Assembly: GCA_017590115.1 (NCBI GenBank)
Contig: JAGGNK010006626.1
Coordinates: forward strand, 273,269 to 337,268
DNA length: 64,000 nt
Direction: 5' to 3'
DNA from: Montifringilla adamsi
Taxonomy: Eukaryota > Chordata > Aves > Passeriformes > Passeridae
The notes under the pieces: generated by a model
Database searches by the model: none
What the model was told of the DNA's origin: nothing
What the model saw: the letters and a program-made list of their open reading frames with translations, nothing else
Part shown: piece after piece, positions 34,901 to 46,518 of the stretch
Layout: every line of letters begins with the position of its first letter
Position numbering within the stretch: the stretch's first letter is position 1
Made by a program: the position numbers and the translations under genes

Positions 34901-37900
34901 TAGTAACTTTACATGAATTAGGATTTAAATTAATTTTTCACGTAAATGCAGTGATAGTCAAGAGTAGTATTTTTGCAAGAAGTGTATGAAATGCACTTAC
35001 TTTAACTTACTTTTCCTTACTTTTTAAGATGTTTTTTTATTTTGTTCATATTGTGGGGATAAAAAATTAAAATAAAGACAGTGAATAACAATTGATTTTT
35101 AGGCAATTAATGAAAAGAAATAAAATTAACAAGACAGAACTTCATTTTTTTTTAATTAGTGATGTGTCTCTGTTATTGATATTTTAGTTTCTAGTTTTTT
35201 GTTTGGTGTTTATTCGTTGTGTGTTTATGGTTTCTTTTGAAGATTGTTCATTTGTTGGCATCATTATAGGCACAAGGGATTAGAAATACTGACTAAAAAT
35301 AATTTTTGCTGCTCATAGTAGGAACTTTTAGATATAATTCTGGCATTGAGTTTTAAAATACTAGGGATTTATTACTGTCTGAATTCAAAAGAAAACTGTG
35401 TGTACATGTTGATGTAAGTAATGTCACTCCTATCTCCTATCACACTGCAGCTAAAGGAATGAAAAGATAGTTTTATACTGAATTTGTTCTCTTTTCTGTC
35501 CTGCTTTTACCAGGATGAGTTCCACTCACGATTGCGATTTAATCGTAGAGGACTTGTTGCTATGGCAAATGCTGGGCCCCATGATAACGGGAGTCAGTTT
35601 TTCTTTACATTGGGTCGTGCAGATGAGCTTAACAACAAGCACACAATCTTTGGAAAGGTCTGTTACATGAATTGGAGTCCCGGTATAAGTCTGACAGAAA
35701 CTGCTAGAAGTTTCTCTGAAGTTTGATATTGTTTGCTGCTATGTGCATTTGAAATTTATTTCAGTGCTTTCTGTGCTGTCTCCATTCTCTTTGTTTCTTA
35801 TATCTGGTAGAAATGTTTCTGTGAGTTATTCCTGTTATTATCTAACTTGCTGTTGTTATTCTTCTAAATTGTATTTTCATCTTGTGCTGCCTTTAAATAA
35901 TCTTATTCGTATTATTATGGCTTTGTTATTTATCAGTTCATCTAATACTAATCACATGTTAGAAAATCCTGTTTAGAATTAATTAGATTCTAATTAGCCA
36001 AGAAGGGTCAGGAAGATGAAAAACATGATATGAATTTACCACTCTCATGATTTACTTAAAAGAAAATAAAGCAAATAGTTTTGTTATTTCAGTGGTTTTT
36101 GTTTTCCTGTTTCATAGCTCACAGTAATACTTCAACATCTTCATCTGCCTACATTCTCAAAACCACCTGTATTCCTTCAACTTTTGCCATTAAATTTAAA
36201 AACCCAAACTTTTGTACATTGTGCTTGCTGTCTTTTAGAAGTCTTACATGCTGATAATATTTCCTATAGCACTTGTACTTTCAAGATTTTTTATATAATA
36301 ATTGCCTTGTATTTTACAGAATAAGTAACACAAATTACAGTCATGAACTTTCAAACCTTTCTTTGTAAATTTGCCAGGTTACAGGGGATACGATATATAA
36401 CATGTTGCGCCTGGCTGAAGTAGAAGTTGACAAGGAAGAGAGACCTCTCAGTCCGCACAAAATAAGAAGCAGTGAGGTGAGTGCGTTCTGTTTTGAAATG
36501 AGACGTTTTAAAATTTTTTTGTGCATAGTGTTCAGAAAGTTTGTCTTGTCCTTTTGCATATTGTTTTAAAATATTGAACCACTTAATGACAAAATATCTA
36601 CTAGAGATGTGCTTAAATACTGTTTTTTTAAACAGGTTTTGTTTAATCCTTTTGATGACATTGTCCCACGACCAAACAGAAGACTGAAGAAAGACAAACC
36701 AGAAGAAGAAAGTAAAAAGTCCAAAGTAAAAGGCACAAAGTAAATATATGAAACAGAAATGGTGGTTTATTTTCTTTCACCTTTAATTTGTAGCTTGGCA
36801 GGTTATTACTTCCATTTCTGCCTTTGAAGCACTTCCTTGTTTCTGGGGGGCGGGATCATGCAAATCTAGTTTCTCCGACTGAGATGTTACTGTGCATCTG
36901 CTGACTTGTAACTGTTTCATGCGTAGTGATAGTTTGTTGAAAAGAGAAGGTTATCTTTCCCATGTCCCTGCAGTCATCTGACTGCAGTTAAAAACCTACT
37001 GGTAGAAGTAACTGAGTTGCAGCTCAATTGTTTGGGATTTTTTTAACTTATTTTATCAGATACCATTTCTCCCCCACTGAAGTACTTAGCAAAAAGCAGG
37101 CATTTTGACATGGGAAATTTTAGTTTCTGTGAATCAAAATTCACAAACATGCAATGAAAACTAATAGCAACTCTAAAGTGGGCATGCTGTCAGTTCTGCT
37201 GCATAAAAATAGAACATGTTGCAACTGACTGGTTCCAGCAATGTGAACAATTAACTATTGAAAAAAAAAAATTGTAGCTCAGAATTTTTTTAATCGCATT
37301 CTGTGAATGTGTGCACAATTGATGTGTTTCTGAGCTGTCATATCTTGAAAATCTTCTGTCTTGAATGCTGCTCTGTTGAAAAAAAAATACAACAGAACTG
37401 TCAGCATTCAAGAATCTGGGAAAGTTAGTCAAGACAAGATTTCTTAAATTGTGTCTTAACTGATGCTTTGGATCCTTGTTTTATCTCAGGAGTATAGTAC
37501 AACATGCTTTTCTGAATATTTATGATTTATTGCAAAGCAAAATGCAGTAGTTGGTTGGAATTGGTACATTTAGCAGGACAAAACGTTTTTTTGAAAGGTC
37601 ATGTACAACATGAACGTAATATATTTGAAGTTAATGGAATGTTACTAAGACAATATTTTAAATTTTACTAGAAATTTCCTTTTTTCTCTTAAAGAAACTT
37701 CAACCTGCTTTCCTTTGGGGAAGAAGCTGAAGAAGAAGAGGAAGAAGTCAGTAGAGTTAGTCAGGTATTGTACCAAATTATCGTTATTTGTCTTTTCAAC
37801 CTGATTACCTTTTCTGCATATTTGTAGAAAACTTTAAAGGTTTTAGTCTTCTTACGTTTGCATTTTGAACAATAATAATAGCAGTTGCTTCAAGTTTCTA

Positions 37901-40900
37901 GGGTTCTGCTGTTGCAGCATTTTGCAAAAACAGAAGTTTTTAGCTTTCTTGATTTTGAAGGTACCTTTAGTTACTGCATGGAATTTTTACATTTCCATAA
38001 GCAAAACATTTCATAGTATAAATCTATGTCTGCTGTTTAAAAGTCATGGAAGCAATAGGTACTTTATTATTTTTCAAGTCCTTTATTTATAATTGCAATT
38101 ATATGGTCAAATACTTGAATACTGAGGATCATCTTATGCATTTCCAGTGCATGCTTAGCTCCATTTTCTTACATATGTCCATCCATCTGTGAGCAAAATG
38201 AAGTGTGATTATTGTGGAGAAAATAGTCCATTATCATAATTTAAATGTGCACCATAGTGAAGTGTTCACATTCCAGGATTGCACAGGTAATCTTTGGTCT
38301 AACATTTCCTTCCCTGACTTGGCACTTAAACAAGGCTAGTTTAAAAATTTCTTAAATACATTTCTGATTTCATTTCTACTGCTGACCAAGTTGTTTCGCT
38401 AGATTCCTGGACTTTCTACAGTACCTCACTGCTTCAGTTAGTGATCAGGCTACATGGTCCTGCATCCTGTACCCACATAAGTGAAAAAATGGTTGTTATT
38501 CCTCAGAAGTTAGCTAAAATACAAAAGGAAAACATGAATAATGATGGACAATATTATAGTGAGATGATATCAGTCAGAATGATAGTAGATATTTATAACA
38601 ACAGCAGCTTTAACTATTTTTCTTTCTTTTTCAAATTACCAGTCAGACAAAGTTTACTTGTTTACCTTGATATGCTCATCTACTGTTTTGCTGTTGCTAT
38701 TTATCTGGCTTGTAGTACTGGATTTGACTCAGTTCCTTGGACTTCCTTTCTTTTCATGCCAAATACTTGTTTTCAGTTTGAAATTATCTAAATAGAATGC
38801 TTCTTTCATGATAAGCCTAGTTTCAGTATTTTAATATTCTCTTTCAGCTCAGCCTCGAAATCTCATCTGCATATTTGTCCTCACTAAATTCTGGATTGGT
38901 TGTAGCTAGATAAGTAACCACAACTATTCTTTATGAAGAATTTATCTTCATTCTTTGTAACAAAATAAAAACTTCTTTTTGATACCTCATTGTTTGTTCA
39001 TAAGAGGTCTAGATCAGTGTCACTGTAGTTCTGGACATTATCTTAATCTGTTTAAGTTGAAGTACTTGAATATCAGCACTAACTTGCATTCTCTGGTTTT
39101 GATAAGAAAAATGGCAGGTCAAAGTTGTTATTGAGATCCTTTGATACCTGCAAACTTAGAATCCTATGAGCTTTTTGTGGGTGCTAGATGCAGTAAATCT
39201 TGCTTGTTTAAGAGGGGCAGAGAAGCTCTGGGTAAAACCCCTCAAGGCCATGAAGGCTATTAGTGCAGTCAGCAATTTGGCTATAGGGCCCCCACTGGTT
39301 GTTGATCAGTGTTAGCCTTCAGTGTCCAAACTGCTCATTGTGTGTACCTGTTTGGAGCACTTTGCCATACACAGCCTCACCACCACTCCAAACACATCAC
39401 CCCTTCCTTAATGAAGGAATTATCTTTTCATGTTGCTGAATGTGTTAGTCTTTGTTTTCTACATAATAAAAAATTGTAGTTACAGTTAAATGAGTAAGAT
39501 TTTGTCCACATGTCTAATGTCTTCCCAAAATCATTAGACAATGCATCTGCAATTGAGACATTCACAGTACAGGTCACAATACAGACTGTTCCTGCAGCAG
39601 AGATTTTTCAGTCTGATTTTTGTCTGAAAATTAATTTTTTTTTTTTCACATTAGCATGTAGAATGCTTTCTAACTGCAGTCTATATGCCTGAAGACCTTA
39701 TGTGTTTGATTTATTTGACTCCTTGTGTCAGTAAATGATTCTTAAATTATGTATTCCAGATTGATGTATTGCAGTTTGTTGACTTTTTTTTTCCTTAGGG
39801 TTCCAATTAATGTTCTTCCAGTTAATAAATACTGTTTTGTACATGGTGGTTCTTTTACTTGTCTTGTGTCATTATTGGAAAGTTAAGTTCTTAACTCTTT
39901 ATTCACGCAAGTTTATATATGCTAGACCTACCATCTTTGTGATGTGTAATGATTGTACATGACTAAACATTATCTTTCCCCCCCCCCCCTCTGTCCTTTA
40001 AATCTAAGTGCATTGCTGTTGCAAAAATAAATTTGTGGAGTCAGTTTGATGTTTCTCTTTCTGGAGCACTTTCTTTTCCTTCTGTTCTTAAAAGTGCTTA
40101 TGCTTACTGGATAGGCTAAAGCTAAAAAGAAGCAAGTTATGATTTTCTTACCACAATCCTTTTTCACTATCTAGCCTCTTAAACTGAAATGAGTAATAAC
40201 TTTTTTCTTTTTCTTTTAACAGAGCATGAAGGGAAAAAGTAAAAGTAGTCATGATCTCCTGAAGGATGATCCACATCTTAGCTCAGTTCCTGCTGTCAAA
40301 AGGTTAGCATGTGATTTCCAATTTCTAGAACAGATCTACTTTCAATATCTTATACCCAATTATCAGCATGTATGCTCATTTAAGAAATGTCAATTCAAAT
40401 AACTCATTAAAAAATTAAGAGTGCCAGTGCTAGATTAGACCAAGTATTTCTCTAGACCACTAAGCTACCACTGGCCATCAGTGATGCCCGGTAAAGAGTA
40501 AAAGCAGTCCAAATGTAACATTTATCTGAGTAGTCTCCCAGCTTCCATCAACTTTCACCTCAGAAGACAGTCAGAATTTGATGTGGTTCATCTATTTAAT
40601 AACCTTTAAGAGCTCTCCTAAAACTGTGTATTATATCTCTTGTAACATTGCTTCAGTTCACACCATCCTGTCCACTACAGGAAGAAGTATCTCCCCTTTT
40701 TGTTCTGAACCTGGATGCTACTAGAGCATTTACATTTCATAAATTCTAACTCTCATTCTGGAAGAGAAAGTGAGCTGACAGTCACTTTTATACCTCTCTT
40801 TACCACTGTCCTTTCTTAGAGTATCTCTTTCATAGCCTAAACTTTTATAGATACTTAAATTTTCTTCATGTTGAAGATGTTCTTTGCTGTGATTATTCTA

Positions 40901-43900
40901 GAGCGTTGCTTTTCCCAACTCTGTAACTCTGCTTATGCTTGAAAATATATTTTTTTTTTCCAAATCTAAAGAACAAACAAATTATCAGGTTAATCATAAA
41001 CCTGTGTTCTTGAATAAACTTGGTTTTCTTCTCTGTCTATTTTTAGTACTTTATAAATTCTGATTTTAATCACAGTTAAGTTATAAAGTGAGAAAATTCC
41101 ATGAAAATATGTTTACTCCAAGAATTTGCTTATCTTAGAATTCTAGACTAGTTGGTTTGGAAGAAACTATTATAATTTATCATATCCAACCTCCCTTTAG
41201 TGAGCAGGGACATCTTAAACTAGATCAGGTTGTGCAGAGTCCCATTCAACCTGGTCTTGAATGTTTCCAGGAGTGGAGCATTTACCACCTCTCTGGGCAA
41301 CCTGCTCCAGTGTCTCACAATCCACATCATAAAAAAACATCTTCCTTATGTTTAGTCTGAATTTACCCTCTTCTGGTTTAAAACCACTACCCCTTGTTCC
41401 TTCACAACAGGCCCTGCTAAAAATTCTGTCCCCATCTTACAAATCCACGTTAGGTATGTAAAGGCTGCATGCTATAAGGTGTCCCTGGAGTCCTCTCTTC
41501 TCCAGGCTGAACAATCATGCCTTTCCCCATTGGAGAGGTGATCATTTTCATGCCTCTCCTCTGGGCTCCCTCCAGCAGGTCCATGTCCTTCCTGTGCTGT
41601 GACCCCAGAGCTGCTGCAGCCCTGCAGGTGGGCTCTCAGCAGAGCAGAGCAGAGGGGCAGAATCCCCTCCCTGGCCCTGCTGCCCACACTGCTCTGGATG
41701 CAGCCCAGGACACAATTGGCTTTCTGGACTTCATCCACCAGCACCCCCAGGTCCTCCCTGCTGGGCTGCTCTCAGTCCATTCATCCCGTCTGCATTGATG
41801 TCAGCAATTGTGCTCACCCAGATGCAGCACTGTATTAAATAGTGTCACTGACTGCAACACATCTAGGTTTCTTCAGTGATCTTGATTACTTATTGATTGC
41901 TTTGAACAGACTTCAAAGTCTTGACTTTTGAGACTTATTTAATATTCCTTGGTTTTTCTCTAGCATAACTTTTTTTTTTTTTTTTTTTTTTTTTGGAATA
42001 TGGGCTAAAATGGTTCAAGGGCTCTTATTATTCGTTTGTGATAATTAACAATAGGTGTGTTAGCCTTAGTGTATTCAGATAGATTTCTTTTTTAATTCAC
42101 CAAGCTGTAGCTGTATAACAAATTTAAATCTTGATGTTAAACTTAAGTATCAGTAAAATGCATCTTCCAAAATATAAACTAGTTGCAATGAAATGCTAGT
42201 AATTGTTTTGATAAATGAGATCAAAAACATCTCAACTGAGTTTTGGTTATTTTAATCATACATATTAGTGTTTTGCTTGAATAGCTCAAGATTTGCTTGA
42301 TAGGATAGGATAGGATTCTCAAGATAGGATTTCTCCATTGCATTAATGCCCTTGTTTTAAGCTTACTAAAATTTCAGGTGGCTAACAATTTTTTGTTATT
42401 TAAGAAATGTTGGGTTTTAAATAATATTTTGAATCTCCTCTAGCATTTCAAAGTAGTTATTTTTCTTTTTCTTTTAGTGAAGTGGCAAATGAAGAAAAGG
42501 ATTTGAGTGAGGCAAGTATTTTTATTTTTTTACTTATAATTCTTTGTTTTTTACTGTGAGCAGATAAGATTTCCTTTGGGGAGCAAATGTCACTTTAGAG
42601 ATCTTTAAGAACTAGCTCAAGTCAGATTTCTGGCAAAAGTGTGAAGGCTCTCTCTAAGCTCTAAGGTTTGGCTATTCAGGGCAGGGTAGAATTCGCATAC
42701 TGCCTGCTACCTTTTATAGAAACTGGTTATATTGTATTTCAGTTAGTAGATTAGTTATATAGGAATATGTGATATGGGTTGTGTACCACAGGGTGGCTAA
42801 CCACCAGAGTGATAAAAACCCTGAAACTGCTTCTTAAAAAATAATTAAAATCAAGTTTGTCATGAATAGTTATTTAATTGCAATGTTTGAGGATAAGTCT
42901 GCATGTGAGTCAGAGTCCTATTTGAAAGATTTCTTCAAGAGAAGAAAAGCTCAGTGAATTATTAAATTGTAGCAGTGAGATTGTATTGTTGAAGACTGTC
43001 GCCTCTCAAAGACGTGGAATTTGCATAGTCAAGCAGTAACATTCAGCTAAACATGGGGGCAGTTTAAGTAGAAGAAAGTTGTCATACATGGTGCAGGTAA
43101 GCATAAGCTTGTTGCCTGAAGTATGTCTCTGTCTCCAACCACAGATCATGGGTGTACCCCTTTGAATTGCTGTTGCAATAAGGATGCAAGATATGACTAG
43201 GACTGTTATCTCTCATTCACCTAATTGAATCCTGGAAAGTATTGTTTTCTATATCTGTCTGTCATGCACAAGTGTTAACTACATTGTATGTAGTTAACAT
43301 ACATATGTTGACACAGTGGAAGTAAAGGAAGAGTGCAGTCTGTCACATTCACGTGCCTAGAAAAAAACATCTGCTTACATGCTTTTCCTTTTTTCACAAG
43401 GCATAGTATGAATTCAGGCGTTTTCATTCTTTTCCTTTGCAATTCCTGCTGTATAGGAGCATTTTAGTGTTACAAGGGTTTGGAGAATGCTATTTAATTA
43501 GTAATTCTTCAGATACTCAAATATCCCTTTCTTAAGCAAACTGGATTTGGGGAGTGTAGAACATGGATGTATTAGGTTGAAGAATAAAAATTTAAATAAA
43601 TGTACCTAATTAAGCCAAAGTTGGAAATATGAAGGCTTTTTCTCATTTTTTCCTGGAGAAGTGTTCTCTTTAGATTTCACTGCATTTAAGATTTTAGCTA
43701 AGATCTAGCACTTCAGGCAGTTACCTGGGTCTTTGAAGTGGTACTAGTATTTTATGATCTCTCTTGGAGTTATTTTAATTAAGGCATCACAGTATCACTT
43801 TTGCATTTACACAGCTGCAACATGTTGGTAGTTTTATAGCCAAACCTGGGAGCAAATAATTCTTCCAGATCTGCCTACTTCCCCCAGCTTACAACCCCAT

Positions 43901-46518
43901 AGCATGTAAGAGAAAGTCTTGTTAGTATTCCCTAAGCACCTGGCCTTGCTGTTCATGCTATTAAATACCATCCTGTCTTTCTTACTGCAGTCCTCAAATT
44001 TATACATCTAATTCTTTGAGACAGCCTTTGTATTAGCACTACCTCATAGCTGTTTCTTAGGATTCTTTTTGTGCCCAAGTCATTAATGAAAACATTATAT
44101 GAAATGTATAAACAAAATTTTTTCTCACCAGTGACATTTCTTTTCTGCACAATCTCTTTTCCTCTCCCTATTTGTCTGTCAGTTGCTGAATAGTAAGTTT
44201 CATGCAGTACTGTGTGTAGATAAAATTAGTTATCCACCCCTCAATTCAGTAATCTCCTTAAATGGGAAAATCATATTACCTACAGTAGCCAGTAGTCATT
44301 CTGTCACAAAATGTCTCATTACCATTTTTATTTTCATATTAAGGAGAAGAATAGGGCAACTCCATCCAGCTAATAACAGCAGCAAGAAGTAGTATAGCTC
44401 TCAGGCAGTTTTGCATTTCTGTGTCACATGGAGAGCAACTGTCAGCCAACAGAAGAGCCTCTTCCCTTTTGAGGTGCCATGCAGTTCAGTCTGAATTATT
44501 TAATCTGTTGTTAGATCTGTTTGTTGATATCAGATGGACTTAATGAGAGAGAGAGTGACTGAAGGAGGAGACTGGGCAGGAGAAAAGAGTAGAGCTGCAG
44601 GAGGGAAAGCAGTGTATTTCTAGAAGAAAAATGGTGAAATACTGTGCAAACTGGGGCTGATGCCTGGTTTGGGAAGTAGGGGATTTAGCCAAGTGGGACA
44701 GGTTAAACCATTTTGTCTCTCCAACCCTCTTCCTGTTACTCAATTATCTGCAATTTTTAACTAGCTTGCTACTTAGCCAATGCTATTTGTCTAGAGTTGT
44801 ACTTTTTTATTCCATTTTGTTCTCCTGTATTAATTGTGTGTCAGTGAAATGCTCTTACCTAAGCCCTAGTCAAATCTCCACCAGGAGTCTGTCTTTATCC
44901 TTGACTGTTAAAGACTTCAAACACAGTCCTGTCACTTTTTTTTTGGACCTCCCTCTGCTATTGAGTTCTGTAGTCAGGTATCATGTAAGCAAATCTTCTA
45001 GAAAGTTTCATTATCTCCTCTGTCAAATAATATTTTTCTGGTAAATTAAGGGAAATGCTAACCCTGTTTCAGTTTTCTCTTCCCCTGTTAAAAAGGAACA
45101 GACAAAACTCTTCTAACAACCTTTCAGTCTTTTCATTGGCAAAATATTCAGCTCTTTTACTGTGCTGAATATTCAGAGATTTCTTTCTTATTTCTGACTG
45201 ATCTTGTCTTGTCTAAATCTCGAATCTAAGCATAGTAGTTTAAAGATTCCTAAACAGTGACTCTACTACAATTTCTGAAATCCAGTTCTTGGTTTTTCTC
45301 TTCCATTCCCAAATTTTGCGTCTTGCTGCTTTTACTTTTTTTATTCTCTCCTCTTTCATGTTTATGGACATGATCTTCATGCTACTCTTCCTCCTACCTG
45401 TGTGTCACACCCAGGACATATACATGTTCTTCCTTCCCAAGTGCTTACATTCTGGCAGTCTCCTGTGTAGTCCTCCGGATTGCTGTTTCTAAGTGTCCTT
45501 TCTTTCTTTGGCTAAAAGTAGAATCACATGGCATCTTACACTTTCCTTTTGCTGATGAGGATCACACCAAAGTAAATGTGAAAAGATATACCATGTCATC
45601 TTCAAGTTGTCATTCTTCAATTAAGGTTCATACAGACTTCCTTCTTCAATGAAGGAAATAGTCAGACTTAGATCCCTCGGTCTAGTCAGGCCACTTGTTC
45701 ATTCTACAACTATTTCTCCCTTCAAACGTCTTTGGTCCAAGGTGCTTTATCCCCTTTTGCCTACCTGTGCTAGGCATGGAGGCCTGAGGCCTCTCGTTTG
45801 ACCTCTGTAGCAAGCTGCAATGATCGATTCCACAGGTTTTCACAGCTTGTTATGATCAATTTAGTATTTGTAAATTCCCTAATAGGAGCTGATGAGCTAA
45901 CCTCTTCTATCCCTTCATGACTGTAGTACAGCCATGTGGTAGGGAGTTAATTCTCCCTTTTAGTTGGAAAATGAAAGATGGTATCATCATGTCTCAATAC
46001 CATTGAGACAGTGGTATTGTCTCAATCAAATTTTGGATTCATGAACAATGGTACAGGTAATATCACACTGCTGTGATGTCCTCTATAGACCTGTAAGAGT
46101 TAATAGTCTAGAACAGGCTGTTTTTGGTTTTTTAACCCTTACACATAAGTAATTGTGTATGGAAAAGAAACTGTCATGTCTTTTATTTTTTGTTACTTCT
46201 GAAGCAAATGAGGATATATTTGTTTGAAAAGTTTGCTTTTTTCTTGGAAAAGGTTGTATTTATTAAAAAAAAAAGATTTCCATATTTAGTATTCTGTACT
46301 GAAAAAAATCTAAAGTAGTTTTATCATTTTAAATCAATAAAGGATGAAGAGGAATATGATGAAGATGCTGATAGTGTAGAAGATGAAGCTGCTAGTCATG
46401 AGAGATTTCAAATAAAGGAACGCATTGCCAAGAAACTGAAAATTGATACAAGTGAAAATACTAAACAGCAACTTCAAGAGGAAGAAACCAAGACAGAAAG
46501 GAAAACAACTAGTCGCAG
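31861..46518 (+). CDS. CWC27: CWC27 (spliceosome-associated cyclophilin-like protein), first ten coding exons; 3' part outside window
   Basis: CWC27 joins the activated spliceosome (B-act), where with CWC22 it helps place the exon-junction complex. Exons are 31861-31902, 32554-32650, 34192-34304, 35514-35657, 36378-36476, 36636-36739, 37695-37764, 40223-40302, 42478-42511 and 46343-46518; phases match throughout. They give 319 codons of a protein of about 470 aa in mammals. Residues about 11-166 form the cyclophilin fold, with [19 protein letters not shown] (54-72) and [19 protein letters not shown] (109-127). Residue 122 is Glu where active cyclophilins have the active-site Trp; the same change in human CWC27 goes with loss of isomerase activity. 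Residues after about 175 are a charged, low-complexity tail. The start lies in a good context (G at -3). Confidence 0.97.
31903..32553 (+). other. CWC27 intron 1
   Basis: 651-bp GT-AG intron. It has a short imperfect (ATGTT)n run near 32312-32339 and nothing else recognised. Confidence 0.9.
32554..32650 (+). CDS. CWC27: CWC27 coding exon 2
   Basis: 97 nt, acceptor TTATAG, donor GTAATG. It encodes [20 protein letters not shown] and [12 protein letters not shown] of the cyclophilin fold. Confidence 0.97.
32651..34191 (+). other. CWC27 intron 2
   Basis: 1.5-kb GT-AG intron with poly-T tracts near 33048-33064 and an (ATT)n microsatellite at about 33570-33594. Confidence 0.9.
33570..33594. repeat. 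(ATT)n microsatellite
   Basis: About eight perfect ATT units, a likely length-polymorphic marker in CWC27 intron 2. Confidence 0.95.
34192..34304 (+). CDS. CWC27: CWC27 coding exon 3
   Basis: 113 nt, acceptor TTTTTAG, donor GTGTGT. It carries Arg56, Phe61 and Gln64, the counterparts of cyclophilin A Arg55, Phe60 and Gln63. Confidence 0.97.
34305..35513 (+). other. CWC27 intron 3
   Basis: 1.2-kb GT-AG intron; a reading frame continues past the exon into the intron by chance. Nothing else recognised. Confidence 0.9.
35514..35657 (+). CDS. CWC27: CWC27 coding exon 4
   Basis: 144 nt, acceptor TACCAG, donor GTCTGT. It encodes [20 protein letters not shown] through HTIFGK and includes Glu122 in place of the catalytic-site Trp. 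Confidence 0.97.
35658..36377 (+). other. CWC27 intron 4
   Basis: 720-bp GT-AG intron, AT-rich, no repeat recognised. Confidence 0.9.
36378..36476 (+). CDS. CWC27: CWC27 coding exon 5
   Basis: 99 nt, acceptor TTGCCAG, donor GTGAGT. It encodes [20 protein letters not shown] and [13 protein letters not shown], the end of the cyclophilin domain. Confidence 0.96.
36636..36739 (+). CDS. CWC27: CWC27 coding exon 6
   Basis: 104 nt, acceptor AAACAG, donor GTAAAT. It encodes [20 protein letters not shown] followed by a Lys/Glu-rich segment. Confidence 0.96.
36740..37694 (+). other. CWC27 intron 6
   Basis: 955-bp GT-AG intron, AT-rich, no repeat recognised. The preceding intron 5 (36477-36635) is only 159 bp. 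Confidence 0.9.
37695..37764 (+). CDS. CWC27: CWC27 coding exon 7
   Basis: 70 nt, acceptor TTAAAG, donor GTATTG. It encodes [20 protein letters not shown] and VSQ, a conserved motif followed by an acidic run. Confidence 0.95.
37765..40222 (+). other. CWC27 intron 7
   Basis: 2.5-kb GT-AG intron with a poly-C tract at 39978-39989; nothing else recognised. Confidence 0.9.
39978..39989. repeat. Poly-C tract
   Basis: Twelve consecutive C bases; prone to sequencing length error. Confidence 0.9.
40223..40302 (+). CDS. CWC27: CWC27 coding exon 8
   Basis: 80 nt, acceptor TTAACAG, donor GTTAGC. It encodes [20 protein letters not shown] and SVPAVK, nearly the same as in mammals. Confidence 0.96.
40425..40960 (-). 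mobile_element. Ancient CR1/L3-like LINE relic
   Basis: The + strand begins GTGCCAGTGCTAGATTAGAC, and later reads GAAGAAGTATCTCCCCTTTT and TTTTATACCTCTCTTTACCA. These are decayed forms of the reverse-complemented 3' end of the amniote CR1-type family also seen in turtles and crocodilians. Divergence is high and there are no clear ends. Confidence 0.55.
41145..41840 (-). mobile_element. CR1 LINE fragment (antisense), about 0.7 kb
   Basis: In reverse, the element runs from ORF2 end to 3' UTR. On the + strand one sees TTGGTTTGGAAGAAACTATT, GGGCAACCTGCTCCAGTGTC, AGGTCCATGTCCTTCCTGTG and GCTGCCCACACTGCTCTGGA. Open frames of 80-93 codons here are CR1-derived, not host genes. Confidence 0.9.
41970..41994. 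repeat. Poly-T tract (25 T)
   Basis: Uninterrupted T run in CWC27 intron 8. Confidence 0.95.
42299..42330. repeat. Short (TAGGA)n-like repeat
   Basis: Several ATAGG/GATAG units in a row, with one more copy after a short interruption. Confidence 0.8.
42478..42511 (+). CDS. CWC27: CWC27 coding exon 9 (34 nt, GC donor)
   Basis: Acceptor CTTTTAG at 42471-42477. The last codon GAG is followed by GCAAGT, a consensus non-canonical GC 5' splice site. Phase is kept with both neighbours and it encodes [11 protein letters not shown]. The short length and GC donor make it easy for gene finders to lose. Confidence 0.87.
42512..46342 (+). other. CWC27 intron 9, a GC-AG intron
   Basis: 3.8-kb intron with donor GCAAGT (42512-42517) and acceptor AAAG. 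It contains an old CR1-like relic near 43900-44160 and several perfect short inverted repeats. Confidence 0.85.
43900..44160 (-). mobile_element. Probable ancient CR1/L3-like ORF2 relic
   Basis: CTGTTCATGCTATTAAATAC, TACTGCAGTCCTCAAATTTA and CAAGTCATTAATGAAAACAT recall the reverse complement of an ancient amniote CR1 ORF2. The assignment is by eye and the element is very diverged. Confidence 0.42.
46343..46518 (+). CDS. CWC27: CWC27 coding exon 10
   Basis: 176 nt, acceptor AATAAAG with a weak pyrimidine tract, donor GTAAGG. It encodes an acidic stretch ([16 protein letters not shown]), then [12 protein letters not shown], a conserved motif, and TERKTTSR. It ends with two bases of a split codon, so the gene continues beyond the window. 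Confidence 0.94.

Larger units (their letters stand above)
40303..42477 (+). other. CWC27 intron 8, rich in reverse CR1 sequence
   Basis: 2.2-kb GT-AG intron with an ancient CR1/L3-like relic (40425-40960), a younger CR1 (41145-41840) and a 25-T tract (41970-41994). Confidence 0.9.

Noticed and set aside
41472..41838. Open frames of 79-93 codons
   Set aside because: CR1-derived, as shown by near identity to the copy at 59 kb.
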